A stretch of DNA of 64,000 nucleotides from Candidatus Accumulibacter iunctus (GCA_002345025.1 DDUX01000059.1:3198-67197), one strand, 5' to 3'. Counted from the first letter of the stretch, positions 50,944 to 59,822 are shown. The notes: generated by a model not told the origin, from the letters alone. A program made the numbers and translations.

Positions 50944-51208
50944 CGTCGTCTCCTTCCCTGATCCAGGCGCGGCGGGCGAAGGCGACGCCGGTGATTGCCG
51001 CCAGCAGGGCCAGGACCAGCGCGACATCGACCAGGGCCGCGGCCACTCCGGCAGCGCCCATGAGCACCAGAATGCCGACTCCGGTGGTGCCGAACAGAAG
51101 CGCGGCGAGCATGCGGTCTGCCGCGGTTGGCCCGCGTGCCGCGCGCAGCAGGGTGGCGATCAGGTTGATCAGGAGGAAGACGGCAATCGGCATTTCGAAA
51201 CCAGTCAT
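50927..51208 (-). CDS. mrpF: Mrp-type antiporter subunit F
   Basis: A 93-aa small membrane protein with LLRAARGPTAADRMLAALLF and VALVLALLAAITGVAFARRA, the MrpF/MnhF pattern (GP...DR..a). ATG 51208 overlaps the mrpE stop by four bases (51205-51208). Its C-terminus reads REGDDDARNA, a charged tail. Confidence 0.87.
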   Translation of the reverse strand: MTGFEMPIAVFLLINLIATLLRAARGPTAADRMLAALLFGTTGVGILVLMGAAGVAAALVDVALVLALLAAITGVAFARRAWIREGDDDARNA

Positions 51209-51675
51209 GGAGGCGCTCCGAAGAGGCGTGCGATGCGCCGTTCGAGGGCGCGTGCTTCTGCCGCAATCGGCATGCGCTCGTCGAGTGCATGCACCTGCAA
51301 GCGGTGGTCGGTGATCCGGACGGCAACCGTGCCGGGCATCAGGCCGAGGGCATTGATCATCAGCGTCCGGGGTGCTCCCGGCGGCAGCGTCAGCGGCAGC
51401 TCCAGAAGCGTTGGCCGCAAGACGAGTCCGGAGCGGAGGGCCAGTACGGCCACTTGCGCACCGCCCTGCGCCGAGCGGAGCAGGAAAAATCCGAGAAAAG
51501 CCAACAGGCCGATGCTGGAAAAACGACTCCGGCGCGGCGGCAACAAGACGAGGCTCGCGGCGAGTGCCGCAATGATGGCGACGAGGCCCAGGCCCCATCC
51601 CTCCAGGCGTCCCTCGGCCAGTACCCACCAGAAAAGAGCGAAGAGCAGGCCGCGCCCGGCAATGGTCGAGATCAT
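51205..51675 (-). CDS. mrpE: Mrp-type antiporter subunit E
   Basis: A 156-aa membrane protein of the MnhE family. LLFALFWWVLAEGRLEGWGL starts the first helix, and RPTLLELPLTLPPGAPRTLM then INALGLMPGTVAVRI gives the conserved segment (s.tltPGTv in the family). It is the first gene of the eight-gene operon reading leftward, so its upstream region (about 51676-51800) should carry the promoter. Confidence 0.87.
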   Translation of the reverse strand: MISTIAGRGLLFALFWWVLAEGRLEGWGLGLVAIIAALAASLVLLPPRRSRFSSIGLLAFLGFFLLRSAQGGAQVAVLALRSGLVLRPTLLELPLTLPPGAPRTLMINALGLMPGTVAVRITDHRLQVHALDERMPIAAEARALERRIARLFGAPP

Positions 51676-51802
51676 TCGCGGGATTCCCGCGGCCGTGGGG
51701 TGGCTGAAGTCGATTCCGCTGCGAGGCTGTGCATTATGAGATTCTGTCTGATCATTCGCTCGCCCGCCAGTGTGCCTGGTGGTGCCGGTCTCCCCGTCGC
51801 CT

Positions 51803-52501
51803 TTACCCGCCAGACTCTGGTGGCTGGGTGAAGCGGATGCTGTCGGGGGCGTTGGTGCCGCCAGTCATCACGAAGCTCATCGCTTCTTCCATGGTCCAGT
51901 CGGTCTGTACCACGTCATCGAGCGGCACGATCTCGATGTAGCCGGAAGTCGGGTTGGGCGAAGTCGGAACATAGACAGCGGCCAGTTGACGGCCGCTGTC
52001 GACGTCGCGCATGACCTTTGTGACAAAGCCTACTGCCTTCATCCCTGGCGTCGGGAAGCAGATCAGGACGACCCGCTGACCAGCGATCGGCGGCTTGCGC
52101 AGTGTATGCAGGAAGCGCTTGGTACCACCATAGATGGTTTGCACCACGGGCAGACGGGCAAGCATGGCTTCGAACGCTTCGAGCAGTTTGCGTCCCATGA
52201 CCATTGAGGCCAGAAAGCCAATGGCGTACAGGTTGAAGAGCGTCAGCAGCACTGCCAGCAGCTTCTGCACCGCCGAGTCGCGCAGCCAGGCTGCGAGGTT
52301 CTCGGAAAGGGGAGCGACGAGACTGGCGGCGCCATACAGCATCGGCGTGCCCAGGCCGGCCAGGATGCCGAGCAGAAAATCGAACACCAGCCAAGTGACC
52401 CAGAGCGGTGCAATGGTGAAGAACCCGATCAGGATGTAGCGGCCGGCATGGGCCCGGTGCAGGGCCAGGTTCCGCATCAATGGGGGCTCCCCGCCTTTCA
52501 T
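51803..52501 (-). CDS. DUF502 family membrane protein
   Basis: A 232-aa protein of the DUF502 family, two N-terminal membrane regions (YILIGFFTIAPLWVTWLVFD and LLAVLLTLFNLYAIGFLASM) followed by a soluble domain. Characteristic sequences are RLPVVQTIYGGTKRFLHTLR, FPTPGMKAVGFVTKVM and AVYVPTSPNPTSGYIEIVPL. The function is unknown; members sit in the inner membrane. ATG 52501 is used; in-frame alternatives are 52528 (overlapping the ATPase gene) and 52477, which has a GGGGAG upstream. It lies directly after the P-type ATPase gene. Confidence 0.85.
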   Translation of the reverse strand: MKGGEPPLMRNLALHRAHAGRYILIGFFTIAPLWVTWLVFDFLLGILAGLGTPMLYGAASLVAPLSENLAAWLRDSAVQKLLAVLLTLFNLYAIGFLASMVMGRKLLEAFEAMLARLPVVQTIYGGTKRFLHTLRKPPIAGQRVVLICFPTPGMKAVGFVTKVMRDVDSGRQLAAVYVPTSPNPTSGYIEIVPLDDVVQTDWTMEEAMSFVMTGGTNAPDSIRFTQPPESGG

Positions 52502-52505
52502 CGGC

Positions 52506-55196
52506 CTATCGCTTCCTGCTTTCGGCATGGCGCCAGAAGGTCTTTTCCAGTTCCACCGCTAGCAGGACAACGACGCCTGCGAGCAGAATGCGTCCCCAGG
52601 CTTGAGCATCGAGGGTTGCGGTGCCGAAGAGTGCCTGCATCAGCGGCAAGTGCGTCAACAGGCCCTGCAGCAACAGCAGCACGACGATCGCCCGCAAGGC
52701 CTGCGGATTGCCGAACAAGCCTTCGCGGCTCAGAATCGAACCGGTCAGCCGGCGGCAGTTGAAGAGGTAGAAAATCTGCCCCATCACCAGCGTGTTAACC
52801 GCAGCCGTGCGCGCCGTCTCGATATCGAGGCCGCGCGACTGCTCCCAGAGAAACATGCCCAGCGAGGTGACCACCAGTAGCACCGTCACGAAGCCGATGC
52901 GCCAGAGCATGAAGCCGTTGACCAGAGGTTCTCGGGGGTCGCGCGGTCGGCGCGCCATCAGGCCGGGCTCGGGCTGCTCGAAGGCAATTGCCAGAGACAG
53001 CGTGACCGCAGTCACCATATTGACCCAGAGAATCTGGACCGGGGTGATCGGCAGGGTCATACCAAAGAGGACGGCGATCAGCACCATCGCCGCCTGGCCG
53101 GTACTGGTCGGCAAGACATAGACGACGGCCTTGCGCAAGTTGTCATAAACCGTTCGCCCCTCTTCGACGGCGGCGGCGATGGAGGCGAAGTTGTCGTCGG
53201 CCAGCACCATCTCGGCCGCTTCCTTGGCCGCCTCGGTGCCCTTGTGTCCCATCGCGATACCGACGTCGGCACGTTTCAGCGCTGGCGCGTCGTTAACCCC
53301 GTCGCCGGTCATCGCCGCCACTTCGCCATTGGCCTGCAGGGCTTCGACGAGGCGCAGCTTGTGCTCGGGGCTGGCGCGCGCGAAGACGTCCACCTCGCGC
53401 ACAATCTCGCGCAGCGCATCGCTGTCCATCGCCTCGACCTCGGCACCGGTGATCGCCCGGCCGTTGCCGCCGATGCCCATGCTGCCGGCGATCGAGGCGG
53501 CAGTCACTGCGTGGTCGCCGGTGATCATTTTGACGCGGATACCCGCGGCATGACAGGTGGCGACTGCCTGGATCGCTTCCGGGCGTGGCGGGTCGATGAT
53601 GCCGACGAGGGCCAGCAGGGAGAGGTTTCCCTGGAGGTCGCTGAAAGCCAGCTCGCGCTGCCCGTTGGCCATCGGGGCAAAGGCGAGGGCCAGCACGCGT
53701 TGGCCGCCGGCCGCCAGTTCGCCGATCCGGCGATGCCAGAAGGCGAGGTCGATCGGCTGCTCCCCGCCGGCCTGGCGCTGCTGGTGGCACATCTCCAGCA
53801 GGCGCTCCGGGGCGCCCTTGACAAAAGCGAAGGCGTGCCCGCTGTGGTCGTGGTGCAGCGTGGCCATGAAGCGGTGCTCGGATTCGAAGGGAATCACGTC
53901 GATGCGCAGCAGCGACTCGGCCTCGAAATGCGGGTCGAGTCCGGCCTTGAGTCCCAGAGTGAGCAGCGCCCCCTCGGTCGGGTCGCCTTCGAGCTGCCAT
54001 TCGCCGTTCTTCTCGCGCAGCGTGGCGTCGTTGCACAACAGCGCGGCACGCCCGATGTCGGTCAGCTCGGGCAGTGACTCGGCGTCAACATCCCGCCCGC
54101 CGATGACAAATCCGCCATGCGGCGCATAGCCGGAGCCGCTGACCTCGATCGACGCATCGACTGTCGCCAGATGCTGTACGGTCATTTCGTTGCGGGTCAG
54201 CGTGCCGGTCTTGTCGGAACAGATGGTGGTCACCGCACCCAGTGTTTCCACCGCCGGCATGCGCCGGATGATGGCGTTGCGCCCGGCCATGCGCTGGACA
54301 CCAATGGCCAGCGTGATGGTCATGATCGCGGGTAGTCCTTCGGGCACGGCAGCCACCGCCAGGCCCACCGCCGCCAGAAACATCTCGCCGGCCGAAAAAC
54401 CGTGCACCACCATGCCGAAGGCCACCGTCAGCCCGGCCAAGAGTAGGATGCCGGCGGTCAGCCAGCGTCCGAAAACAGACATCTGGCGAAGCAGCGGGGT
54501 CTCGACATTCTCGACGCCGGCGAGCATGCGGCCGATGCGGCCGATCTCGGTGGCATCGCCGCTGGCGACGACGACGCCCCGCCCCTGGCCGAAGACCACC
54601 AGTGTCCCCGAGTAGGCCATGCAACTTCGGTCGCCGATTGGCGCGTCGTGTGCGACGGCAGCAGAGGACTTTTCCACGGGTTCTGACTCGCCGGTCAGCG
54701 CGGCTTCCTCGATGCGCAGGTTACGCGTATCGACGAGGCGCAGGTCGGCCGGCACCTTGTCTCCCGAAGTGAGCAGCACCAAGTCGCCGGGTACCAGGTT
54801 CTCGGCCTCGATCTCCTGCCGCCGGCCGTTCCGCACAACCGCGGCGCTGAGGGAAAGCATCTTGCGGATCGCGTCGAGAGACTTCTCCGCCTTGCCTTCC
54901 TGAATGAAGCCGATCAGCGCATTGATCAGCACTACGCCAAGGATCACGCCGCTATCCACCCAGTGCCCGAGAGCCGCGGTGACTCCGGCGGCGCCGAGCA
55001 GCACATAGATCAGGACATTGTGGAATTGAAGCAGGAAACGTCCCAGCGCGCCGCGCTTCTTCGGTGGCGTCAACCTGTTCGGGCCGTGTTCCGTCAGTCG
55101 GCGCGCAACTTCTTCCTCGCTCAGGCCGCTGGCGCTGCTCTGTTGTGCGGACAAAGCTTCGCTAGCGGGGACCTGGTGCCATGATTGCTGGGACAT
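52506..55196 (-). CDS. P2-type cation-transporting ATPase, NMVTAVT subtype
   Basis: An 896-aa P-type ATPase with all core motifs: TGES at 168-171, PEGLPA in membrane helix 4 (285-290), the phosphorylated Asp328 in SDKTGTLT, the KGAPERLL nucleotide-binding motif and TGDGVNDAPALKRADVG. About ten helices. In helix 6 it reads NMVTAVTLSLAIAFEQPEPG, where Ca2+ pumps have an Asp (NxxMDG or NLVTDG), so the ion may not be Ca2+. Possible roles are Na+, K+ or another divalent ion. It is transcribed before DUF502 and divergent or distinct from the HPF-like gene to its right. Confidence 0.88.
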   Translation of the reverse strand: MSQQSWHQVPASEALSAQQSSASGLSEEEVARRLTEHGPNRLTPPKKRGALGRFLLQFHNVLIYVLLGAAGVTAALGHWVDSGVILGVVLINALIGFIQEGKAEKSLDAIRKMLSLSAAVVRNGRRQEIEAENLVPGDLVLLTSGDKVPADLRLVDTRNLRIEEAALTGESEPVEKSSAAVAHDAPIGDRSCMAYSGTLVVFGQGRGVVVASGDATEIGRIGRMLAGVENVETPLLRQMSVFGRWLTAGILLLAGLTVAFGMVVHGFSAGEMFLAAVGLAVAAVPEGLPAIMTITLAIGVQRMAGRNAIIRRMPAVETLGAVTTICSDKTGTLTRNEMTVQHLATVDASIEVSGSGYAPHGGFVIGGRDVDAESLPELTDIGRAALLCNDATLREKNGEWQLEGDPTEGALLTLGLKAGLDPHFEAESLLRIDVIPFESEHRFMATLHHDHSGHAFAFVKGAPERLLEMCHQQRQAGGEQPIDLAFWHRRIGELAAGGQRVLALAFAPMANGQRELAFSDLQGNLSLLALVGIIDPPRPEAIQAVATCHAAGIRVKMITGDHAVTAASIAGSMGIGGNGRAITGAEVEAMDSDALREIVREVDVFARASPEHKLRLVEALQANGEVAAMTGDGVNDAPALKRADVGIAMGHKGTEAAKEAAEMVLADDNFASIAAAVEEGRTVYDNLRKAVVYVLPTSTGQAAMVLIAVLFGMTLPITPVQILWVNMVTAVTLSLAIAFEQPEPGLMARRPRDPREPLVNGFMLWRIGFVTVLLVVTSLGMFLWEQSRGLDIETARTAAVNTLVMGQIFYLFNCRRLTGSILSREGLFGNPQALRAIVVLLLLQGLLTHLPLMQALFGTATLDAQAWGRILLAGVVVLLAVELEKTFWRHAESRKR

Positions 55197-55338
55197 GGTC
55201 GATTCTTTCTACTCAAAGAACGCCTGCGAGGGCGGCGCAGCGGTCGCGTGGGCTCAAGCGTTCAGCCTGTCGGCACGGTCGCGCTGGTCCCGCGCCTCAT
55301 CAGCCCAGGCCGCTGGACAAACAGCCTATCGCTCCGTC

Positions 55339-55659
55339 TTAGGTCGGTCGGCAACTGGCTTGACGCGACACGCATTCCTGAACCCGGTTGGCGGCGCGGT
55401 CGATGACCTGATGCATATCGCTGCCGAGTTCTTCGATAAGCCACAAAGCACTGTGCCTGAAACGTATTACGGTGCGGCACAGCTTGTCTACGCCGCCGCG
55501 ATCGGGGCCGGTGATGTCGCTGAGTTGGACACTCACGCTCTCGACGATATCGGGAAAACGCAGCAGAGCTGCTTTGATTTGTGCACTTGCATGCCGACGC
55601 AAGGCGGCTGCCCGTGGGAGGCTGATGACCTGGATCTGGATCTGGATCTTCATTCTCAT
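55339..55659 (-). CDS. HPF/RaiA-like ribosome hibernation factor
   Basis: A 106-aa protein with the ribosome hibernation promoting factor pattern: MRMKIQIQIQVISL, HASAQIKAALLRFPDIVESV, SVQLSDITGPDRGGVDKLCR, and a C-terminal helix MHQVIDRAANRVQECVSRQ. Short HPF-type proteins bind the 30S decoding region and silence ribosomes under stress. ATG 55659 has AAGAGG five bases upstream; ATG 55653 is alternative. The opposite strand also has an open frame here but with no family content. It is a solitary gene upstream of the P-type ATPase on the same strand. Confidence 0.75.
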   Translation of the reverse strand: MRMKIQIQIQVISLPRAAALRRHASAQIKAALLRFPDIVESVSVQLSDITGPDRGGVDKLCRTVIRFRHSALWLIEELGSDMHQVIDRAANRVQECVSRQASCRPT

Positions 55660-55808
55660 TGGAGCCTCTTGCAACCTCGCTATCCAGCCGAATTTCTCCG
55701 TGCAAACGGTTGGCAACGGGGATGGCTGGCGGCTACTTCTGGCATGATTGGAGTGTGGAAACCCTGATCACACTTACCATGACGAAGGATAGCACAGCTT
55801 GCCAGACC

Positions 55809-55862
55809 ATGGATCGCTGGAACGTGCTCCAGCACGAGCTGATCCCGGAACTTGGGGCGCGC
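55809..55862 (+). pseudogene. Transposase N-terminal scrap
   Basis: Eighteen residues (MDRWNVLQHELIPELGAR) match the start of DDE transposases of the kind whose core is at 5873-6059. Similarity then ends. The 55660-56236 interval is otherwise without a recognised gene. Confidence 0.4.
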
Positions 55863-56236
55863 TGTGATCACTCTCTTGCCAGGGGAACTTCAACTCGAGG
55901 CGCAGGCGCTCATGAGACGAGACGAGGGCGAACTGCGAGCATGGTGGCCGCCTTTCGCTCGACGCCAGCGTGCGCATCGAAGCGGGCGGCCGCCAACGGC
56001 TGGAACGGGTTCTGCGCCAATGCGCCCGCTCTTCGCGCTGGACCGCTTGCGTGACATCGATGCCGCTCAGCGTGATACGAGCTGCCTGCCTTGCCGCAAC
56101 CCGGAATCTGGGGCATGATTCGCGCCCATGGCGAAGACGACTGATCCCGACCCCTTTCCTGCAGCCGATGTCCCGCGTCGGCAGTGCTCCGCCTGCCTGA
56201 CCCACCGCCGTTCCCTGGCCGCTGTTCAGAGCTAGG

Positions 56237-57736
56237 ATGGGTCTTGCCTCGCTCACCCGCGTCATCCGCGGACTGCTGCACGAAGCAGCGCGCGACCTGG
56301 CACCGACGCTGATCGTCGTCCTCATCTTCCAGATCTTTTTCATCCAGCGAATGCCGGACAGCCCGGCGGCGCTGATCGGTGGTTTCGCCGTCGTCCTGCT
56401 CGGCCTCGCGCTGTTCGTCAAGGGGCTGGACGCGGCGATCTTTCCCGCCGGCGAGACGATGGCTTTCGATTTCGCGCGGCGCGGCTCCTTTCTCTGGCTG
56501 ATGTTCTTCGCTTTTTGCGTCAGCTTCGCCTCGGTCGCCGCCGAGCCGGCGCTGATGGCCGTCGCCTACAAGGCCGAGGCGGTGTCGGGCGGCAGCATGG
56601 GCGCGCTGACGCTGCGCATGGTGGCGGCGCTCGGCGTCGGCCTGGCGGTCGTCGTCGGCGTCTGGCGGATCGTCCTCGGTCACTCGATCGGCAACTACCT
56701 GATTCCCGGCTATCTGGTGGTCATCGTGTTGACGGCCTTCTCGCCGCCGCAACTGGTCGGTCTGGCCTTCGATTCCGGCGGCGTCGTCGCCTCGACCGTC
56801 ACCGCGCCGCTGCTGACCGCGCTCGGCGTCGGTCTGGCGACCAGCATCCGCGGCCGCAACCCGATGCTCGACGGTTTCGGGCTGATCGCCTTCGGCGCCC
56901 TGGCGCCGATGATCATCATCCAGCTCTACGGCATCGTCTTCTTCGTCCCTGCCGAGGCGGGCACCGCGGTGCTGCTGCTGCCGAGCGACGACCAGCACAA
57001 GTACGCCGCGCTCGAGTTGCTGCTCGACTTCCTGATCATGATCAGGAACCTGCTGCCGATCATCGCCGTCGTCCTCTTCTCGAGCTTCGTCATCCTGCGC
57101 CGGCCGCTCGCCGACCCGCGGGGGCTGGCGGTGGGCATGGTGCTGGTGGCGGTCGGCCTGTTCATGTTCGATGAGGGTCTGCAGGTCGGGCTCTTCCCGC
57201 TCGGCGACGAGATGACCAACGGCCTGATGCGCGACGGGGTGGCGATGTGGGTCCTCTACCTCTACGGTTTCCTGATCGGTTTTGCGACGACGATGGCCGA
57301 ACCGGCGCTGATCGCGCTGTCGATCAAGGCGGACGAGGTCAGTCTCGGACAGTTGAACGGTTTCTGGCTGCGCACGCTGGTGTCGATCGGCGTCGGCATC
57401 GGCATCGTCATCGGCTGCGCGCGCATCGTCGATGGCACGAACATCGCCTACTGGCTGATTCCCGGCTACCTGCTCGTGTTGTTGATGACCCGCTTCGCAC
57501 CGCGGTTCATCGTCCCGATCGCCTATGATTGCGGCGGCGTGACGACCTCGACGGTGACCGCGCCGCTGGTCACCGCGCTCGGCGTCGGGCTTGCCGAGCG
57601 CACGCCGGGCCGCGACCCGATGATCGACGGCTTCGGGCTGATCGCCTTTGCCTCGCTGCTGCCGATGATCATCGTCATGTCTTATGGCATGCTTGCCACC
57701 TGGTTGCTGCGCGCCAGGAAACCCGCCAAGGAGTAG
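56237..57736 (+). CDS. DUF1538 membrane permease, short form
   Basis: A 499-aa polytopic protein with two DUF1538 repeats, paralogous to that at 24297 but clearly divergent. The repeats are marked by VKGLDAAIFPAGETMAFDFA, FASVAAEPALMAVAYKAEAV and FDSGGVVASTVTAPLLTALG, then DEGLQVGLFPLGDEMTNGLM, ATTMAEPALIALSIKADEVS and YDCGGVTTSTVTAPLVTALG. Motif TTSTVTAP replaces TTGPVTVP of the other paralog. It is followed five bases later by a small P-II-like gene and a CBS gene. Substrate unknown; the conserved EPA and STVTAP motifs imply a shared transport path. Confidence 0.85.
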   Translation: MGLASLTRVIRGLLHEAARDLAPTLIVVLIFQIFFIQRMPDSPAALIGGFAVVLLGLALFVKGLDAAIFPAGETMAFDFARRGSFLWLMFFAFCVSFASVAAEPALMAVAYKAEAVSGGSMGALTLRMVAALGVGLAVVVGVWRIVLGHSIGNYLIPGYLVVIVLTAFSPPQLVGLAFDSGGVVASTVTAPLLTALGVGLATSIRGRNPMLDGFGLIAFGALAPMIIIQLYGIVFFVPAEAGTAVLLLPSDDQHKYAALELLLDFLIMIRNLLPIIAVVLFSSFVILRRPLADPRGLAVGMVLVAVGLFMFDEGLQVGLFPLGDEMTNGLMRDGVAMWVLYLYGFLIGFATTMAEPALIALSIKADEVSLGQLNGFWLRTLVSIGVGIGIVIGCARIVDGTNIAYWLIPGYLLVLLMTRFAPRFIVPIAYDCGGVTTSTVTAPLVTALGVGLAERTPGRDPMIDGFGLIAFASLLPMIIVMSYGMLATWLLRARKPAKE

Positions 57737-57741
57737 ATGCG

Positions 57742-58089
57742 ATGAAGTTTTCCGCCGTCGTACTGATCGTTCCCGAGGAAGACGAGAACCGCGCGGTTGA
57801 CATCCTCAAGGAAGCCGGCGCCACCGGACTGACCATTCTCAAGGGCAAGGGACTGCGGCACAACGAGCGCAAGACCTTCCTCGGCCTCGGTCTCGAGCGC
57901 AAGGAGTCGCTGCTGCTCTGCGTCGTCGAGAAGCAACTCGCGATGCGCATCCTGCGGGCGGTCAAGATGCAGATGAAGATGGACCTGCCCGGTGGCGGCC
58001 TGGCTTTCTCGCTGCCGCTGGGCAGCGTCGTCGGCATCGGCCTGGCGCAGATGCAGGCATTCCGGCGCGAAGTCGAGGAGGAAATGTGA
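57742..58089 (+). CDS. P-II-like small regulatory protein
   Basis: A 115-aa protein with the P-II-type opening KFSAVVLIVPEEDENRAVDI followed by LKEAGATGLTILKGKGL; later ESLLLCVVEKQLAMRILRAV and a Met-rich KMQMKMDLPGGGLAF. The strand order fits the P-II/CutA fold. It has no evident T-loop Tyr. It sits between the DUF1538 permease and a CBS protein, as the equivalent proteins do at 26030 and 26410, supporting a regulatory link with this permease family. ATG 57742 follows AAGGAG. Confidence 0.75.
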   Translation: MKFSAVVLIVPEEDENRAVDILKEAGATGLTILKGKGLRHNERKTFLGLGLERKESLLLCVVEKQLAMRILRAVKMQMKMDLPGGGLAFSLPLGSVVGIGLAQMQAFRREVEEEM

Positions 58090-58153
58090 TTTGCCTGACG
58101 CCCGTTCTCGTGCCGTCCGGCCTGTCCGATCATTGACTGAAGGAGTCCCTGCC

Positions 58154-58549
58154 ATGTTGGTTGCCGGAATCATGAAGAAGAAGGTCGTCACCATCAGCCC
58201 GCTGGCGACCGTCCGCGAGGCGCTGATGATGATGAAGGAACGCGGCGTCAAGTCGCTGGTCGTCGAGAAGCGCCACTCGGGCGATGCCTACGGGTTGATC
58301 TCGTATCGCGATGTGGCGCGGGCGGTGATCGCCGAAGACGGCGACATCGATCTGCTCAATGTCTACGACATCGCGCAGAAGCCGGCGCTGCAGGTGTCGC
58401 AGCATCTCGAGGTGCGCTACCTGGCGCGGCTGATGATCCAGTATTCGGTCAAGAGCGTGCTGGTGATCGACAACAACGAACTCGAGGGCTATGTCTCCGA
58501 CACCGACGTCGTCGGCAGCCTGATCGACCGGGCGGTTGGCGGGCGTTAG
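58154..58549 (+). CDS. CBS-domain pair protein
   Basis: A 131-aa protein made of two CBS motifs: MKKKVVTISPLATVREALMM with GVKSLVVEKRHSGDAYGLIS, and ALQVSQHLEVRYLARLMIQY with SVKSVLVIDNNELEGYVSDT. Such proteins bind adenine nucleotides and regulate partners. It lies in the DUF1538 / P-II locus, so it probably senses energy state for the permease; inference. An AAGGAG site precedes the ATG. Confidence 0.88.
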   Translation: MLVAGIMKKKVVTISPLATVREALMMMKERGVKSLVVEKRHSGDAYGLISYRDVARAVIAEDGDIDLLNVYDIAQKPALQVSQHLEVRYLARLMIQYSVKSVLVIDNNELEGYVSDTDVVGSLIDRAVGGR

Positions 58550-58558
58550 TCGCGAGGC

Positions 58559-58999
58559 ATGATGGACAGGCTCCTGCACCGCTATTCGGCCTTCTTTCCG
58601 CGCTGGTGCCAGGCCTTCGGTGACCACGTTCCCGATCCCTTCGGCGAGGCGCGCGCCGTCGAGTGGGTGGTCGGTGCCGACAGCGTGGGCGTCATCGTCC
58701 TGCCCGAGGTACGGCACTGGCTGATGCGCGAGCTGCTGGCCGAAAGGCATCCCGAAGTCGAGTTCCGTCCGCACGCGATCCGTCTCAACCGGCGCGATTA
58801 CGACGAGGTCGAAGTGCTCGCGACAGCCGGTTACGCAGCCCTGCACGAACTGCTGCGCGGCTGCGATGAAGCGCACATGTTCCTCACCTATCATCTGATC
58901 TACCCGCCGGGGACGCGGATCATCACCGTCTCCAGCAAGCCGCCGCTGGGGCTGCTCTACCGCGAGATGGCACCGCTGACGGTGGTCGTCAGCGAGTAG
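58559..58999 (+). CDS. Conserved-looking protein of unknown function in DUF1538 locus
   Basis: A 146-aa soluble protein I do not recognise. It begins MMDRLLHRYSAFFPRWCQAF and contains AVEWVVGADSVGVIVLPEVR, EVEFRPHAIRLNRRDYDEVE and FLTYHLIYPPGTRIITVSSK. No membrane segments. It starts nine bases after the CBS gene, so it belongs to the same operon. Its 3' end (from codon 113) is duplicated, with only a few changes, at 59937-60060. Operon position suggests a role with the permease; nothing further is supported. Confidence 0.7.
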   Translation: MMDRLLHRYSAFFPRWCQAFGDHVPDPFGEARAVEWVVGADSVGVIVLPEVRHWLMRELLAERHPEVEFRPHAIRLNRRDYDEVEVLATAGYAALHELLRGCDEAHMFLTYHLIYPPGTRIITVSSKPPLGLLYREMAPLTVVVSE

Positions 59000-59146
59000 G
59001 GGCGAGAGCGCCGCCGGCTGAGCGACCCGGGTGCTGAACCCACCCGACGGTCGGCCGCCTGTGGACCGTCGTTGGAGCAGGCTCCCGGTCGTGCAGGGCT
59101 GTCACGTTCAGCGTGAAATCGCGGCCACACTTCTGTGAAACGTCGG

Positions 59147-59533
59147 TCACGCTTTCGTGAAATCACCGTTCTCATGGAGGCCGTCGCCGCAGTTCTCCAT
59201 GACCCTTTCCACTTGCGCAGCCAGCAACGGCAGTTCAAGCGAAACCACCTCCCAGACAATATCGAGATTGACGCCGAAATAGCGATGGATCAGGCGATCG
59301 CGCATGCCTGCCATGCTTGTCCAGGGGATATCCGCACTCTCGACACGCAACTTCTCCGAGACACCTTTGGCGGCCTCACCGATGACTTCGATATTCCGGA
59401 TGACGGCATCTTGAGTCTTGATGTCCTTGCTGAAGGCTTCGTATGACAGGTCGCCAACATAGATCGAGATTCGCTGAATCGCTTCCTGGATGTCACCGAT
59501 CCACTCCACATCGGCCCGCTCAGACATGGACAA
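59147..59533 (-). CDS. hepT: HepT-like toxin (HEPN)
   Basis: A 128-aa HEPN-domain protein of the HepT family. The RNase motif RX4HXY is intact in MRDRLIHRYFGVN. The early DIQEAIQRISIYVG and EVIGEAAKGVSEKLR helices are typical. It is paired with an MntA nucleotidyltransferase gene whose end it overlaps (59520-59533; ATG 59527 is an alternative start). In known pairs MntA adds AMP to the Tyr next to the HEPN site to silence the toxin. Confidence 0.88.
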   Translation of the reverse strand: MSMSERADVEWIGDIQEAIQRISIYVGDLSYEAFSKDIKTQDAVIRNIEVIGEAAKGVSEKLRVESADIPWTSMAGMRDRLIHRYFGVNLDIVWEVVSLELPLLAAQVERVMENCGDGLHENGDFTKA

Positions 59534-59822
59534 GGCTCTCGGTGATGCTGTCCGCCACGGCTTTCCGGCGAATCTCCTTCAGGCCTGCAGGGGTGAGGAC
59601 GTCGACTTTGCGTCCCAAGAGTTGTTCGAGGTATTCCAGCAGAAGAACGAAGCGAAGCCCGATGGGCCGTTCAAACTCAACGATGAGGTCGATATCGCTG
59701 CCTTCGTGGGGGTGCCCTTTGGCGAAAGAACCAAAGAGCGCCATCTTGCGGATGCCGAATTCGCTTGCAAGATAGGCGGATTGATCGCGAAGCAATTCCA
59801 GGATGCGCTCTTGGGTCAACAT
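59520..59822 (-). CDS. mntA: MntA-like minimal nucleotidyltransferase antitoxin
   Basis: A 100-aa minimal nucleotidyltransferase. The catalytic motif is GSFAKGHPHEGSDIDLIVEF (GSx10DxD). KVDVLTPAGLKEIRRKAVAD at the end is usual for the family and supplies the third acidic residue in VDVL. ATG 59822 is used; an in-frame ATG at 59834 is possible. The gene starts about 16 bp from the hairpin element copy B, so the element may affect its transcription. Confidence 0.88.
   Translation of the reverse strand: MLTQERILELLRDQSAYLASEFGIRKMALFGSFAKGHPHEGSDIDLIVEFERPIGLRFVLLLEYLEQLLGRKVDVLTPAGLKEIRRKAVADSITESLVHV

Noticed and set aside
55195..55767. Plus-strand open frame of 190 codons
   Set aside because: The minus strand at 55339-55659 has an HPF-like pattern with a ribosome site, which explains the region better.
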